The notes under the pieces are model-generated. The model worked only from the letters and a program-made list of their open reading frames with translations, searched no databases and had not been told where the DNA came from. From contig NZ_LGUI01000003.1 of assembly GCF_002891295.1 (NCBI RefSeq), positions 963,965 through 1,027,964 of the forward strand: a stretch of DNA of 64,000 bases, read 5' to 3'. Position 1 is the stretch's first letter; each line of letters begins with the position of its first letter. Positions 7,721 through 17,055 of the stretch are shown one piece after another. The position numbers and the translations under genes were made by a program. The stretch comes from Streptomyces eurocidicus (lineage in GTDB: Bacteria; Actinomycetota; Actinomycetes; Streptomycetales; Streptomycetaceae).

Positions 7721-10700
7721 CTACGGGGCCAGCTGGTCGATCGCCTTCACGATCCGCTTGTCCGACACCGGGTGCGCCGTGCCGAGGGCATGGGCGAAGT
7801 AGCTGACCCGCAGCTCCTCGATCATCCAGCGGATGTCCAGGGCCTCCTGGGGCACCGGACGCCCCTTGGGGAACTGCTCCAGCAGCCAGGCGTGCTCGTC
7901 CCGCATCTCCTTGACCTTCGCCATCCGGGCCCGGTCCCGGTCCACATTGGTCGGCAGCTGCGTCAGCCGCCGGTCGACGGCCACCAGATAGCGCAGCACG
8001 TCCGGCAGCCGGCGGACGCCGTGCGCGGTGACGAACCCCGGCCCGACGAGCTCGGTCAGCTGCTCCCGGACGTCCGCCACGGACGGCACCAGCGGCAGCG
8101 ACGTGGACAGCGGCGGACTCTTCAGCCGGCGCTCGCACGACTGCCAGGCGGCCAGCACCTCCTGCACCTTGCGGACGGTGTCCAGCGTCGCGTCGACGAT
8201 GTCCGCCCGCACGGCGTCGAACAGCTTGCGGAAGGACTCCTCGTCCCACGCCGGACCGCCGCGCGCCGCGATCAGCTTGTCGGCCGCGGCCGAGACGCAG
8301 TCGTCGAAGAGCGCCGGGATGGACCCGTGCGGATTCGCCGACAGGGCGAGCTTCTGCTGATTGCTGAGCTTGCCCTGAGCGAACTTCGCGGGGTTGGAGG
8401 GAAGGTTGAGCAGGATGAGCCGGCGGGTGCCCCGCCACATCGCCTGCCGCTGCTCCGCCTCGGTGTCGAAGAGCCGCACAGCCACCGAGGCGCCCTCGTC
8501 CACCAGCGCCGGGTACGCCTTGACCGGCTGCCCCGCCCGCCGGGTCTCGAAGGTGCGCGGCAGCGCCCCGATGGTCCACTGGGTGAGCCCGGAGCGCTGC
8601 TCCGGACCGCGCGGCCCGCCGCCGTCGGCCGCGGCCTCCGACGCCTGCTCGAAGGCTTTGGTGATCGCGGCCTGCGTCTTCGGCTTGAGCCTGAGCCGCA
8701 GCGCCTCCAGGTCCTTGTCCTCGGCGATCTTCCGCTTCCGCTCGTCGACGATCCGGAACGTGATCTTGAGGTGCTCCGGGACCTTGGCGAAGTCGAAGTC
8801 CTCCGGCTCCATCCGGACGCCCACCATCCGCTGGAGCTCACGGGTCAGCGTGGTGGCGAGCGGCTCCTGGAGCGGCACGGCCCGGTCCAGGAACGCCTTG
8901 GCGTAGTTCGGCGCCGGGACGTAGTTCCGGCGGATCGGCTTGGGCAGCGAACGGATCAGCTCCGTCACCAGATCCTCGCGCAGCCCCGGGATCTGCCAGT
9001 CGAAGCCCTCGGCCGAGACCTGGTTGAGCACCTGGAGCGGGATATGGACGGTCACACCGTCCGCGTCCGCGCCCGGCTCGAACTGATACGTCACCCGGAA
9101 CTTCAGCCGGCCCTGCCGCCAGGAATCCGGATAGTCGTCCTTGGTGACCGCCTCGGCGTTCTCGTTGATGAGCATGGAGTGCTCGAAATTGAGCAGCTCC
9201 GGCTCTTCCCGCCGTTTGTGCTTCCACCATGAGTCGAAGTGCGCACCCGACACCACATGGTCCGGCAGCCGCTGGTCGTAGAAGTCGAAGAGCGTCTCGT
9301 CGTCGACCAGGATGTCGCGGCGGCGGGCCCGGTGCTCCAGCTCCTCCACCTCGCCGAGCAGCTTGCGGTTGTCGTGGAAGAACTGGTGGTGCGTCCGCCA
9401 GTCGCCCTCGACCAGAGCATTGCGGATGAACAGCTCACGGCTGGTCTCCGGGTCGATCCGCCCGTAATTGACCTTCCGCTGGGCCACGATCGGCACGCCG
9501 TAGAGCGTCACCCGCTCGTACGCCATCACGGCCGCCTGCTTCTGCTCCCAGTGCGGCTCGCTGTAATTGCGCTTCACCAGATGCCCGGCGAGCGGCTCGA
9601 TCCACTCCGGCTCGACCTTGGCGTTGACCCGCGCCCACAGCCGCGACGTCTCCACCAGCTCCGCCGACATCACCCAGCGCGGCTGCTTGCGGAACAGCGC
9701 GGAACCCGGGAACACCGCGAACTTCGCGCTGCGGGCACCGAGGTACTCGTTCTTCTCGGTGTCCTTCAGGCCGATGTGCGAGAGCAGGCCGGACAGCAGC
9801 GACTGGTGCACCCGGTCCTCCGGGGCGTCCTCCTCCGACAGATGGACGCCCATCTGCTTGGCGACCGTACGCAGCTGGGAGTAGATGTCCTGCCACTCGC
9901 GTATCCGCAGATAGTTCAGGAACTCCGACTTGCACATGCGCCGGAAGGCCGACGACGACAGCGCCTTCTGCTGCTCCCGCACATAGCGCCAGAGATTGAG
10001 GAAGGCGAGGAAATCGCTGGTCTCGTCCTTGAACCGGGCGTGGTGCTGATCGGCCTGCGCCTGCTTCTCCGAGGGCCGCTCGCGCGGGTCCTGGATGGAG
10101 AGCGCGGAGGCGATCACCATCACCTCGCGGACACAGCCGTTCCGGTCGGCCTCCAGGACCATGCGCGCCAGCCGGGGGTCCACCGGGAGCTGGGCGAGCT
10201 TGCGGCCCAGTTGGGTGAGCCGCTTTTTCGGGTCCTTCTGCTGGGGGTCGAGCGCGCCCAGCTCGACCAGCAGATCGACGCCGTCCTTGATGTTGCGGCG
10301 GTCCGGCGGGTCGATGAAGGGGAACTTCTCGATGTCGCCGAGGCCGGCCGCGGTCATCTGGAGGATGACGGACGCCAGATTCGTCCGGAGGATCTCCGCG
10401 TCGGTGAATTCCGGCCGGGCGAGGAAATCGTCCTCGGAGTACAGCCGGATGCAGATGCCGTCGCTCGTACGGCCGCAGCGGCCCTTGCGCTGATTGGCGC
10501 TGGCCTGCGAGACCGCCTCGATCGGCAGCCGCTGGACCTTGGTGCGGTGGCTGTAGCGGGAGATCCGGGCGAAGCCGGGGTCGATCACATAGCGGATGCC
10601 CGGCACGGTCAGGGACGTCTCCGCGACGTTCGTCGCGAGGACGACACGGCGGCCCGTGTGCCGCTGGAAGACGCGGTGCTGCTCGGCGTGGGACAGCCGG

Positions 10701-11701
10701 GCGTACAGCGGCAGGATCTCGGTGGTCTGCGCCACCGCGCCGCCGACGCGGCCGAACTTCTTCTCCAGGGCGTCCGCGGTGTCCCGGATCTCCCGCTCGC
10801 CGGAGAGGAAGACGAGTATGTCGCCGTCGCCCTCGCGCTGGAGCTCGTCCACGGCGTCGCAGATCGCGGTGATCTGATCGCGGTCGGAGTCCTCGGAATC
10901 CTCTTCCAACAGCGGCCGGTAGCGCACCTCGACCGGATACGTACGCCCGCTGACCTCGATGATCGGGGCGTCGCCGAAGTGCCGGGAGAAGCGCTCCGGG
11001 TCGATCGTCGCCGAGGTGATCACGACCTTGAGGTCGGGGCGGCGGGGGAGCAACTGGGCGAGGTAGCCCAGGATGAAGTCGATGTTGAGGCTGCGCTCGT
11101 GGGCCTCGTCGATGATGATCGTGTCGTACTGGCGCAGCTCGCGGTCGGTCTGCAGCTCGGCCAGCAGGATGCCGTCCGTCATCAGCTTGACGAGCGTGTC
11201 GCCGCCCACCTGGTCCGTGAAGCGGACCTTCCAGCCGACCGCGCCGCCCAGCGGCGTCCGCATCTCCTCGGCGACCCGCTCCGCGACCGTGCGGGCCGCG
11301 ATCCGGCGCGGCTGGGTGTGGCCGATCAGGCCCCGCACGCCCCGGCCGAGCTCCAGACAGATCTTGGGGATCTGGGTGGTCTTGCCGGAGCCGGTCTCAC
11401 CCGCGACGATCACGACCTGGTGGTCGCGGATCGCTTCGAGGATCTCGTCCTTCTTCTGGCTGACCGGCAGCTGTTCGGGGTAGGAGATCGGGGGCACGGC
11501 GGCGCGGCGGGCCGCGATGCGCAGCTCGGCGGAGTCGACGTCGGCCGCGATCTCGGCCAGCACGGCCGTACGGGCCTCTGGCTTGCGGATGCGGCGCGCA
11601 CCGTCGAGCCGGCGGCCCAGCCGCTGCGCGTCGTGCGGCGTCAGCTCGGGCAGGCGGGCGGCGAGGCCGGCGAAGGTGGCGGAGGCAGGCTGCGTAGACA
11701 T
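7721..11701 (-). CDS. hrpA: ATP-dependent RNA helicase HrpA
   Basis: This is a large DEAH-box helicase of 1326 aa from ATG 11701; the 15 extra upstream codons in frame look spurious. It shows Walker A GETGSGKT at residues 101-108, the DEAH motif in IIIDEAHERSLN, SAT in VITSATIDPERF, and motif VI QRKGRCGR. Helicase, HA2 and OB-fold-like regions are followed by the long C-terminal DUF3418-type region typical of bacterial HrpA. E. coli HrpA acts on mRNA and colliding ribosomes; the role here is inferred from the family. The gene lies between two copies of tRNA-Asp on the same strand, and a hairpin at 11764-11793 isolates it from the upstream tRNA cluster. Confidence 0.96.
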   Translation of the reverse strand: MSTQPASATFAGLAARLPELTPHDAQRLGRRLDGARRIRKPEARTAVLAEIAADVDSAELRIAARRAAVPPISYPEQLPVSQKKDEILEAIRDHQVVIVAGETGSGKTTQIPKICLELGRGVRGLIGHTQPRRIAARTVAERVAEEMRTPLGGAVGWKVRFTDQVGGDTLVKLMTDGILLAELQTDRELRQYDTIIIDEAHERSLNIDFILGYLAQLLPRRPDLKVVITSATIDPERFSRHFGDAPIIEVSGRTYPVEVRYRPLLEEDSEDSDRDQITAICDAVDELQREGDGDILVFLSGEREIRDTADALEKKFGRVGGAVAQTTEILPLYARLSHAEQHRVFQRHTGRRVVLATNVAETSLTVPGIRYVIDPGFARISRYSHRTKVQRLPIEAVSQASANQRKGRCGRTSDGICIRLYSEDDFLARPEFTDAEILRTNLASVILQMTAAGLGDIEKFPFIDPPDRRNIKDGVDLLVELGALDPQQKDPKKRLTQLGRKLAQLPVDPRLARMVLEADRNGCVREVMVIASALSIQDPRERPSEKQAQADQHHARFKDETSDFLAFLNLWRYVREQQKALSSSAFRRMCKSEFLNYLRIREWQDIYSQLRTVAKQMGVHLSEEDAPEDRVHQSLLSGLLSHIGLKDTEKNEYLGARSAKFAVFPGSALFRKQPRWVMSAELVETSRLWARVNAKVEPEWIEPLAGHLVKRNYSEPHWEQKQAAVMAYERVTLYGVPIVAQRKVNYGRIDPETSRELFIRNALVEGDWRTHHQFFHDNRKLLGEVEELEHRARRRDILVDDETLFDFYDQRLPDHVVSGAHFDSWWKHKRREEPELLNFEHSMLINENAEAVTKDDYPDSWRQGRLKFRVTYQFEPGADADGVTVHIPLQVLNQVSAEGFDWQIPGLREDLVTELIRSLPKPIRRNYVPAPNYAKAFLDRAVPLQEPLATTLTRELQRMVGVRMEPEDFDFAKVPEHLKITFRIVDERKRKIAEDKDLEALRLRLKPKTQAAITKAFEQASEAAADGGGPRGPEQRSGLTQWTIGALPRTFETRRAGQPVKAYPALVDEGASVAVRLFDTEAEQRQAMWRGTRRLILLNLPSNPAKFAQGKLSNQQKLALSANPHGSIPALFDDCVSAAADKLIAARGGPAWDEESFRKLFDAVRADIVDATLDTVRKVQEVLAAWQSCERRLKSPPLSTSLPLVPSVADVREQLTELVGPGFVTAHGVRRLPDVLRYLVAVDRRLTQLPTNVDRDRARMAKVKEMRDEHAWLLEQFPKGRPVPQEALDIRWMIEELRVSYFAHALGTAHPVSDKRIVKAIDQLAP

Positions 11702-11763
11702 ACGGGGTCCAGGATCGCACCAGCCGCCGGGAAGCGGCGAACGCATTTAGCGGGGTAAACCAC

Positions 11764-11793
11764 TGAGCCCCCCGTCTGACGACGAGGGGCTCA
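11764..11793 (-). terminator. Terminator of the tRNA-Glu/Asp/Phe cluster
   Basis: TGAGCCCC (11764-11771) pairs with GGGGCTCA (11786-11793), immediately after the tRNA-Phe gene on the minus strand and before hrpA. Confidence 0.65.
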
Positions 11794-11798
11794 CGCTG

Positions 11799-11872
11799 TG
11801 GCTGGGGCCGGGGTCGAACCGGCGACCTTCCGCTTTTCAGGCGGACGCTCGTACCAACTGAGCTACCCAGCC
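11799..11872 (-). tRNA. tRNA-Phe (GAA)
   Basis: A 74-nt cloverleaf on the minus strand has acceptor GGCTGGG/CCCAGCC, anticodon loop CTGAAAA (GAA) and T-arm GGTTCGACC. It is the last gene of the Glu-Asp-Phe cluster. CCA is not encoded. Confidence 0.95.
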
Positions 11873-11895
11873 ACGCGATCCACGAGGAATCGCAG

Positions 11896-11970
11896 CGGTC
11901 CTGACGGGATTTGAACCCGCGGCCTCCACCTTGACAGGGTGGCGAGCACTCCAAACTGCTCCACAGGACC
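11896..11970 (-). tRNA. tRNA-Asp (GTC), copy 2
   Basis: A 75-nt gene on the minus strand, identical to the copy at 7532-7606, with anticodon GTC. It is the middle gene of the Glu-Asp-Phe cluster. Confidence 0.95.
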
Positions 11971-12009
11971 TTGCTATGTGCGAGCACTAGTCTCGCACAC
12001 GGTAAAGCG

Positions 12010-12082
12010 TGCCCCCAACGGGATTCGAACCCGTGCTACCGCCTTGAAAGGGCGGCGTCCTGGGCCACTAGACGATGAGGGC
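12010..12082 (-). tRNA. tRNA-Glu (TTC)
   Basis: A 73-nt cloverleaf on the minus strand has acceptor GCCCTCA/TGGGGGC, anticodon loop CTTTCAA (TTC) and T-arm GGTTCGAATCC. It is the first gene of the cluster. Confidence 0.95.
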
Positions 12083-12345
12083 TGATGGCCCACCTGGGCG
12101 CTTCGCAGCGCCTCGGGGACGTGAGAAGCATATGGGATGCAGGGAGAAACGCCAAAACGGTTTGCCGGCGGCCGGGCGCGGCGCGGGGTGGCGGGCCGGG
12201 CGAAGGGGTGACGGGGGACCGGGTGAGGGGGTGCCGAGGGTGTGACGAGTGGGTGCCGAGTGGGTGGCGGCGGCCCGCGACGGCGGGGCCGGGGGCCGTC
12301 GGCGGCCGTTCCGGGGTACGGCGCGGAGCGCGCCCGTGCCGGACA

Positions 12346-12705
12346 ATGGCGAGCGTGCTGGAGATGACGCGCGAGGAGTTCGAGGAACTGGTCGCCGAGG
12401 CCCTGGACCGGATCCCGCCGGAGCTGACGCGGCTGATGGACAACGTCGCGGTGTTCGTGGAGGACGAGCCCCCGGCGGACGACCCGGAGCTGCTCGGCCT
12501 CTACGAGGGGACGCCGCTGACCGAGCGCGGCGAGTGGTACGCCGGGGTGCTGCCGGACCGGATCACGATCTACCGGGGCCCGACGCTCCGGATGTGCGAG
12601 GACCGGGAAGAGGTCGTCCACGAGACGGAGGTGACGGTCGTTCACGAGGTCGCGCACCACTTCGGCATCGACGACGAGCGGCTGCACGCGCTCGGGTACG
12701 GGTGA
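12346..12705 (+). CDS. Small zincin-like metallopeptidase family protein
   Basis: This 119-aa protein has the HEVAHHFGIDDERL motif (HExxH followed by D) near its C-terminus. That is the signature of the short bacterial zincin family formerly called DUF1025. A conserved REEFEELVAEALDRIPPEL segment opens the protein. ATG 12346 is the first plausible start, but GTG 12355 or ATG 12364 are possible and none has a good Shine-Dalgarno. The open frame further upstream (to 12085) is GC-biased noise. The substrate is unknown. It is monocistronic and divergent from the tRNA cluster. Confidence 0.85.
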   Translation: MASVLEMTREEFEELVAEALDRIPPELTRLMDNVAVFVEDEPPADDPELLGLYEGTPLTERGEWYAGVLPDRITIYRGPTLRMCEDREEVVHETEVTVVHEVAHHFGIDDERLHALGYG

Positions 12706-13228
12706 TCGGGTACGGGTGAGCGGCCGGGGTCGGAGCCGGAGCCGGGATCGGAGCCCGGGGCGGATCCGGATCGGAGCCGGGGCCGAGGCGCGGCTGAGGG
12801 CGGACGGAGCGCGGGCGGCCGGTGGGCGGCCCGCGGCCGGGCGGCGCCGCGCGGGTTCGCGCCCGTCGGGGCGAGGCGCGGCTCAGCCGCGGCCGGGGCG
12901 CGGCCGCGGGCGAGACCGGGGTGCGGCCGGGGTGTGGCCGAGGCGCGGTCGGGGTGCGCCCGAGGCGCGGCCGGGCCGCGGTCGGCAGTCGGCCGGTGCC
13001 ACGCAGCGCACCGCCCGGCACACCGCCCGGCCGAGGGCCCGCCGCGTGACCCGGTGGCGGCAGGGGCCCGGGTGAAGCCCTGTGCGGGACCGAGGGCGCG
13101 GGGCCGGAGGGGCCTTCGGGTCCCCGGTGACGGGTGAGGCGTGTGACAGGGCCCCACGCGTGTCCTGCGCGGGGCGGGGCCAGTTGGGCAGGGGGCCTGT
13201 CCCACGCGATCCGAAGGCGGTCCCCTTC
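12706..13228. repeat. GC-rich low-complexity spacer
   Basis: Short imperfect repeats such as GGTCGGAGCCGG, GGATCGGAGCC and GGCCGGGGTGCGGCC fill about 520 bp. All six frames are open for long stretches with Arg/Pro/Gly-rich translations, which reflects base composition. I see no real gene. Confidence 0.6.
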
Positions 13229-13738
13229 ATGCGCTCCACCTCAGCCCACACAGCCGTCACCCGGATCGCGGCCGTGGCCGTCGCGGCCCTGGCGCTCGGG
13301 GGGTGCATGAGTGTGAGCGACCCGGAGCGGCCCGCTCCGTCCGGCTCCGGCGCGGACAAGCGCCGCGAGGCCGCTCCGGAGCCGGACGGCGGGGTGCACA
13401 TGCCGGGCGCCCGGCCGGGCCGCCCGGACGCGCGGGCCGTGAAGGGCGCGAGCGGCAGTCCGGCGGCCAAGGGCGCGTCCGCCGCGTCCTCCGCCTCGCC
13501 CTCCGGCGACCCCGAGGCTTCGCCGGAGGCGGCGAAGCCGGGTAAGCCGGGAGGCAAGCCCAAGCCGCCCGGCTCGGGTCCCGGTACCGTCCCGGTACCG
13601 GGCAAGCCGCCCGCGCCCTCCCAGGCGCCGCCGCCCCCGCCGAGCAGCCCGGCACCGCCGCCGCCCGCCACCCCGGCGCCCCCGTCCACCACCCCTCCGG
13701 CGCCCCAGCCGGGCCCTCAGGCGGGTCCTGTGGCGTAG
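13229..13738 (+). CDS. Proline-rich putative lipoprotein
   Basis: This 169-aa protein has an N-terminal signal (VTRIAAVAVAALALGGC) ending in an LALGGC lipobox, so it is probably processed and lipidated at Cys29. The mature part is low-complexity: charged and Ala/Ser-rich at first, then a Pro-rich tail (PPPPPSSPAPPPPATPAPP). That suggests an extended, wall-spanning stalk without a catalytic domain. ATG 13229 was chosen because the signal peptide begins there. No partner gene is evident. Confidence 0.72.
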   Translation: MRSTSAHTAVTRIAAVAVAALALGGCMSVSDPERPAPSGSGADKRREAAPEPDGGVHMPGARPGRPDARAVKGASGSPAAKGASAASSASPSGDPEASPEAAKPGKPGGKPKPPGSGPGTVPVPGKPPAPSQAPPPPPSSPAPPPPATPAPPSTTPPAPQPGPQAGPVA

Positions 13739-13942
13739 GCCATTCGGGGGGCGGCTTGCGCTCGGGGGTGGGGAGTGCGTATGGTGGTAGATCGTTTGAT
13801 CCCATTTGCCCGGCGCCTGACAGAAGCGCGCCGTGTGGCGCGTTCCTTACCTTGCCGTGGCTGACCGCATCGAGGCGGTCATTTGTGAAGCCGACACGGA
13901 GCTTGGGCGCGTGCCGAAACTCCGGAAGGTTTCGCATTTCGC

Positions 13943-16189
13943 ATGTCTATTTCCACTGAGAACACCGTCATGCCCGAGGGCGACGAGATCGTCGTCACCG
14001 AGGCCGTCGACACCGTCGAGGTCGTCGACGCTCCCGAGGCCGCCGAGGCCGTCGCCGACGAGGCCACCGAGCCCGCCGAGCCGACGATCACCTTCGGTGA
14101 CCTCGGTCTGGACGACGCGATCGTCCGCAAGCTCGCGCAGAACGGTGTCACCACCCCGTTCCCGATCCAGGCCGCGACCATCCCGGACGCCCTGGCCGGC
14201 AAGGACATCCTCGGCCGTGGCCGTACGGGCTCCGGCAAGACGCTCTCCTTCGGTCTCCCGCTGCTGTCCACGCTGGCCGGCGGCCACACCGAGAAGAAGC
14301 GCCCCCGCGGCCTGATCCTCACCCCGACCCGCGAGCTGGCGATGCAGGTCGCCGACGCCCTCCAGCCTTACGGCGACGTCCTCGGCCTGAAGATGAAGGT
14401 CGTCTGCGGCGGTACGTCCATGGGCAACCAGATCTACGCCCTGGAGCGCGGCGTCGACATCCTCGTCGCCACCCCGGGCCGTCTGCGCGACATCCTCAAC
14501 CGCGGTGCCGCCCAGCTCGACAAGGTCGAGGTCGCCGTCCTCGACGAGGCCGACCAGATGGCCGACATGGGCTTCCTGCCCGAGGTCACCGAGATCCTCG
14601 ACCAGGTGCCGGCCGGCGGCCAGCGCCTGCTGTTCTCCGCCACCCTGGAGAACGAGATCGACACCCTGGTCAAGCGCTACCTGGTCAACCCGATCACGCA
14701 CGAGGTCGACCCCTCCGCCGGTGCCGTCACCACCATGACCCACCACGTCCTCGTCGTGAAGCCGAAGGACAAGGCGCCGGTCACCGCCGCCATCGCCGCC
14801 CGTAAGGGCCGCACCATCATCTTCGTCCGCACCCAGCTGGGCGCCGACCGCGTCGCCGAGCAGCTGCTCGACGCCGGTGTGAAGGCCGACGCCCTGCACG
14901 GCGGCATGACCCAGGGCGCCCGCAGCCGCGTCCTGGAGGACTTCAAGGCCGGCTACGTGAACTGCCTGGTCGCCACCGACGTCGCCGCCCGCGGTATCCA
15001 CGTCGACGGCATCGACCTGGTCCTGAACGTCGACCCCGCCGGTGACCACAAGGACTACCTGCACCGCTCCGGCCGTACGGCCCGCGCCGGCCAGTCCGGC
15101 ACGGTCGTCTCCCTGGCCCTGCCGCACCAGCGCAAGCAGATCTTCCGCCTGATGGAGGACGCGGGCGTCGACGCCTCGCGCCACATCGTCGGCGGCTCCG
15201 GCGCCTTCGACGAGGAGGTCGCCAAGATCACCGGCGCCCGTTCCCTCACCGAGGTCCAGGCCGACTCCGCCGCCAACGCCGCCAAGCAGGCCGAGCGCGA
15301 CCTCCAGGAGCTCACCCGTCAGCTCGAGCGCGCCCAGCGCCGTGCGACCGAGCTCCGCGAGGAGGCCGACCGCCTGACCGCGCGCGCCGCCCGTGAGCGT
15401 GGCGAGGACCCGGAGGCCGCCGTGGCCGCCGCGGCCGAGGCCGCCGCCAACGAGGCCCAGGCCGAGGAAGCCGCCGCCGCTGCCGTGCCCGCGCAGACCG
15501 CCCCGGCCTACGAGCGCCGTGACGAGCGTGGCAACTTCGACCGCCGCGACGACCGCTCCGGTGGCTTCCGTCGTGACGACCGTCGCGACGACCGCTCCTC
15601 GGGTGGTTTCCGCCGCGATGACCGCCCGTCCGGTGGCTTCCGTCGTGACGACCGCCGCGACGACCGCCCCTCCGGTGGCTTCCGCCGCGATGACCGTCGT
15701 GACGACCGCTCCTCGGGTGGTTTCCGTCGTGACGACCGTCCGTCCGGTGGTTTCCGTCGCGACGAGCGTCGTGACGACCGTCCGGCCGGTGGCGGCTTCC
15801 GCCGCGATGACCGTCCGTCCGGTGGTTTCCGCCGTGACGAGCGTCGTGACGACCGTCCGGCCGGTGGTGGCTTCCGTCGTGACGACCGTCCGTCCGGTGG
15901 TTTCCGCCGTGACGAGCGTCGTGACGACCGTCCGGCCGGTGGCGGCTTCCGCCGCGACGACCGTCCCTCCGGTGGCTTCCGCCGTGACGACCGCCCGTCC
16001 GGTGGCTTCCGCTCCGGTGGCAGCGACCGTCCGTTCAACCGCGACCGTCGCGACGACCGCCCCGCCGGCGGCCACCGCTCCGGTGGCGGCGACCGCCCGT
16101 ACGGCCGTCGTGACGACCACCGCGGCGGCACCGGCACCGGCTCCTTCGGTCGCCGTGACGACAAGCCGCGCTGGAAGCGCAACGGCTGA
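13943..16189 (+). CDS. DEAD-box RNA helicase with an Arg/Asp/Gly-rich C-terminal repeat tail
   Basis: This 748-aa protein probably unwinds structured RNA in ribosome assembly or at low temperature. An acidic N-terminus is followed by the Q motif (TTPFPIQAATIP), Walker A GRTGSGKT near residue 93, PTRELA, DEAD in VLDEADQMADMGF near 201, SAT in LFSATLE, and HRSGRTARAG near 375. Residues of about 435-490 look like a coiled coil (LQELTRQLERAQRRATEL). From about residue 530 to the end there are tandem RRDDRPSGGFRRDDR-type repeats, an RGG-like RNA-binding tail. A second DEAD-box paralogue lies at 18689 with a cold-shock gene between them. A GC hairpin follows the stop. Confidence 0.93.
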   Translation: MSISTENTVMPEGDEIVVTEAVDTVEVVDAPEAAEAVADEATEPAEPTITFGDLGLDDAIVRKLAQNGVTTPFPIQAATIPDALAGKDILGRGRTGSGKTLSFGLPLLSTLAGGHTEKKRPRGLILTPTRELAMQVADALQPYGDVLGLKMKVVCGGTSMGNQIYALERGVDILVATPGRLRDILNRGAAQLDKVEVAVLDEADQMADMGFLPEVTEILDQVPAGGQRLLFSATLENEIDTLVKRYLVNPITHEVDPSAGAVTTMTHHVLVVKPKDKAPVTAAIAARKGRTIIFVRTQLGADRVAEQLLDAGVKADALHGGMTQGARSRVLEDFKAGYVNCLVATDVAARGIHVDGIDLVLNVDPAGDHKDYLHRSGRTARAGQSGTVVSLALPHQRKQIFRLMEDAGVDASRHIVGGSGAFDEEVAKITGARSLTEVQADSAANAAKQAERDLQELTRQLERAQRRATELREEADRLTARAARERGEDPEAAVAAAAEAAANEAQAEEAAAAAVPAQTAPAYERRDERGNFDRRDDRSGGFRRDDRRDDRSSGGFRRDDRPSGGFRRDDRRDDRPSGGFRRDDRRDDRSSGGFRRDDRPSGGFRRDERRDDRPAGGGFRRDDRPSGGFRRDERRDDRPAGGGFRRDDRPSGGFRRDERRDDRPAGGGFRRDDRPSGGFRRDDRPSGGFRSGGSDRPFNRDRRDDRPAGGHRSGGGDRPYGRRDDHRGGTGTGSFGRRDDKPRWKRNG
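15530..16130 (+). repeat. Tandem repeats encoding the RDD/GGF tail of the helicase
   Basis: An in-frame repeat of roughly 30-75 bp encodes variations of GFRRDDRRDDRPSG and GGGFRRDERRDDRPA at least ten times. The units are near identical in DNA as well as protein, so the array can expand or contract by slippage. It is coding and is not a CRISPR array. Confidence 0.85.
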
Positions 16190-16205
16190 TAACCGCAGGT
16201 GACTT

Positions 16206-16241
16206 GGGGCCCGTACGGCACATCGGTGTCGTACGGGCCCC
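16206..16241 (+). terminator. Terminator of the first DEAD-box gene
   Basis: A 16-bp stem with one G-T wobble (16206-16221 with 16226-16241) and a 4-nt loop lies 17 nt after the helicase stop. Confidence 0.75.
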
Positions 16242-16321
16242 GCTGCGTCGCCATCCCCGGCCGTTGTGTGGGCCATAACGACTCGGGATAACGCGGTCGC
16301 GCGGGCTATGCTGCGGGGTGC

Positions 16322-16394
16322 GGGCCGTTAGCTCAATTGGCAGAGCAGTGGACTTTTAATCCATTGGTTGTGGGTTCGAGTCCCACACGGCCTA
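16322..16394 (+). tRNA. tRNA-Lys (TTT)
   Basis: A 73-nt cloverleaf has acceptor GGGCCGT/ACGGCCT (first pair G-U), D-arm GCTCAATTGGCAGAGC, anticodon loop CTTTTAA (TTT) and T-arm GGGTTCGAGTCCC. CCA is not fully encoded. Confidence 0.95.
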
Positions 16395-16430
16395 CCGCGG
16401 CAGGCGCCGGAATCCCGGCTGACCTGCGAT

Positions 16431-16467
16431 GGAGCGCCCCGTCCGGGCTTACCGGGCGGGGCGTTCC
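16431..16467 (+). terminator. Terminator hairpin after tRNA-Lys
   Basis: A 16-bp stem with two G-T pairs (16431-16446 with 16452-16467) and a 5-nt loop lies 36 nt past the tRNA. Confidence 0.7.
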
Positions 16468-17055
16468 GGCGTTGTGGGAGGTGCTTCGCGGACCGGTCGC
16501 CATCCCCTTGGAGATCAGTTGCGGAGACATCTCTTCCGTATGCACCGTTCGGTGGCTTCCCCCGGCTTCCTTACGCCGATGTCGTACCAAAGGGCTATCG
16601 CACGGCACGTACACCGCTTGTCGCGCGTGTCGTGTCCCACGCCTCGCCGTCCCCGCACCCTGTGTCCACGCGGAGTTTCCGCGCGTCGGCTTTCGAGGGG
16701 GCCCAGCGGGCCGGCTGCGGGAGTCCGCGCCGGCCTGACGGGGGAGTGCCCGGGGCGGCGAAGAGGTCGCCGTGCGGAGCTGGTGGGAGGCCGGGTGGCG
16801 GGCCTACGCCGGGTGCGGAGCCGCCGTGTGACGCTCCCTCCGGTCGCCCCGGCCGCGAATTCCCCGGCGCCCGGCGGGACATGCGCTGCGGGCCCGCCCC
16901 GGTGGGGGAGCCGGGGAGAAGGCCGCTGAACCACCGCTTCCGCTGACTCGGGCCCTCATCCGACGAGTTCGCCGGAATCCCGCCCCTCTGCCGTGTTCGC
17001 GCCGCTACGGTAAGTGCGCGGGGTGGGTGTGGCGAAGGTCGGGAGGTCGAGGGCC
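16468..17055. other. Intergenic region without a recognised gene
   Basis: About 590 bp are open in several frames on both strands, but none gives a protein I recognise. The first 200 bp are noticeably less GC-rich. Promoters for the DUF6227 gene should lie near the right end. Confidence 0.4.

Noticed and set aside
12706..13228. Arg/Pro-rich open frames between the zincin and lipoprotein genes
   Set aside because: The sequence is a degenerate GC repeat; open frames on all strands reflect composition.
15530..16130. Regular repeats considered as a CRISPR array
   Set aside because: Units are in frame, of variable length, without unique spacers, and encode the RDD/GGF helicase tail.
16368..16946. 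192-aa and overlapping frames after tRNA-Lys
   Set aside because: Several frames are open on both strands at once, with Arg/Pro/Gly-rich translations. They show no ribosome binding site and no recognisable domain.
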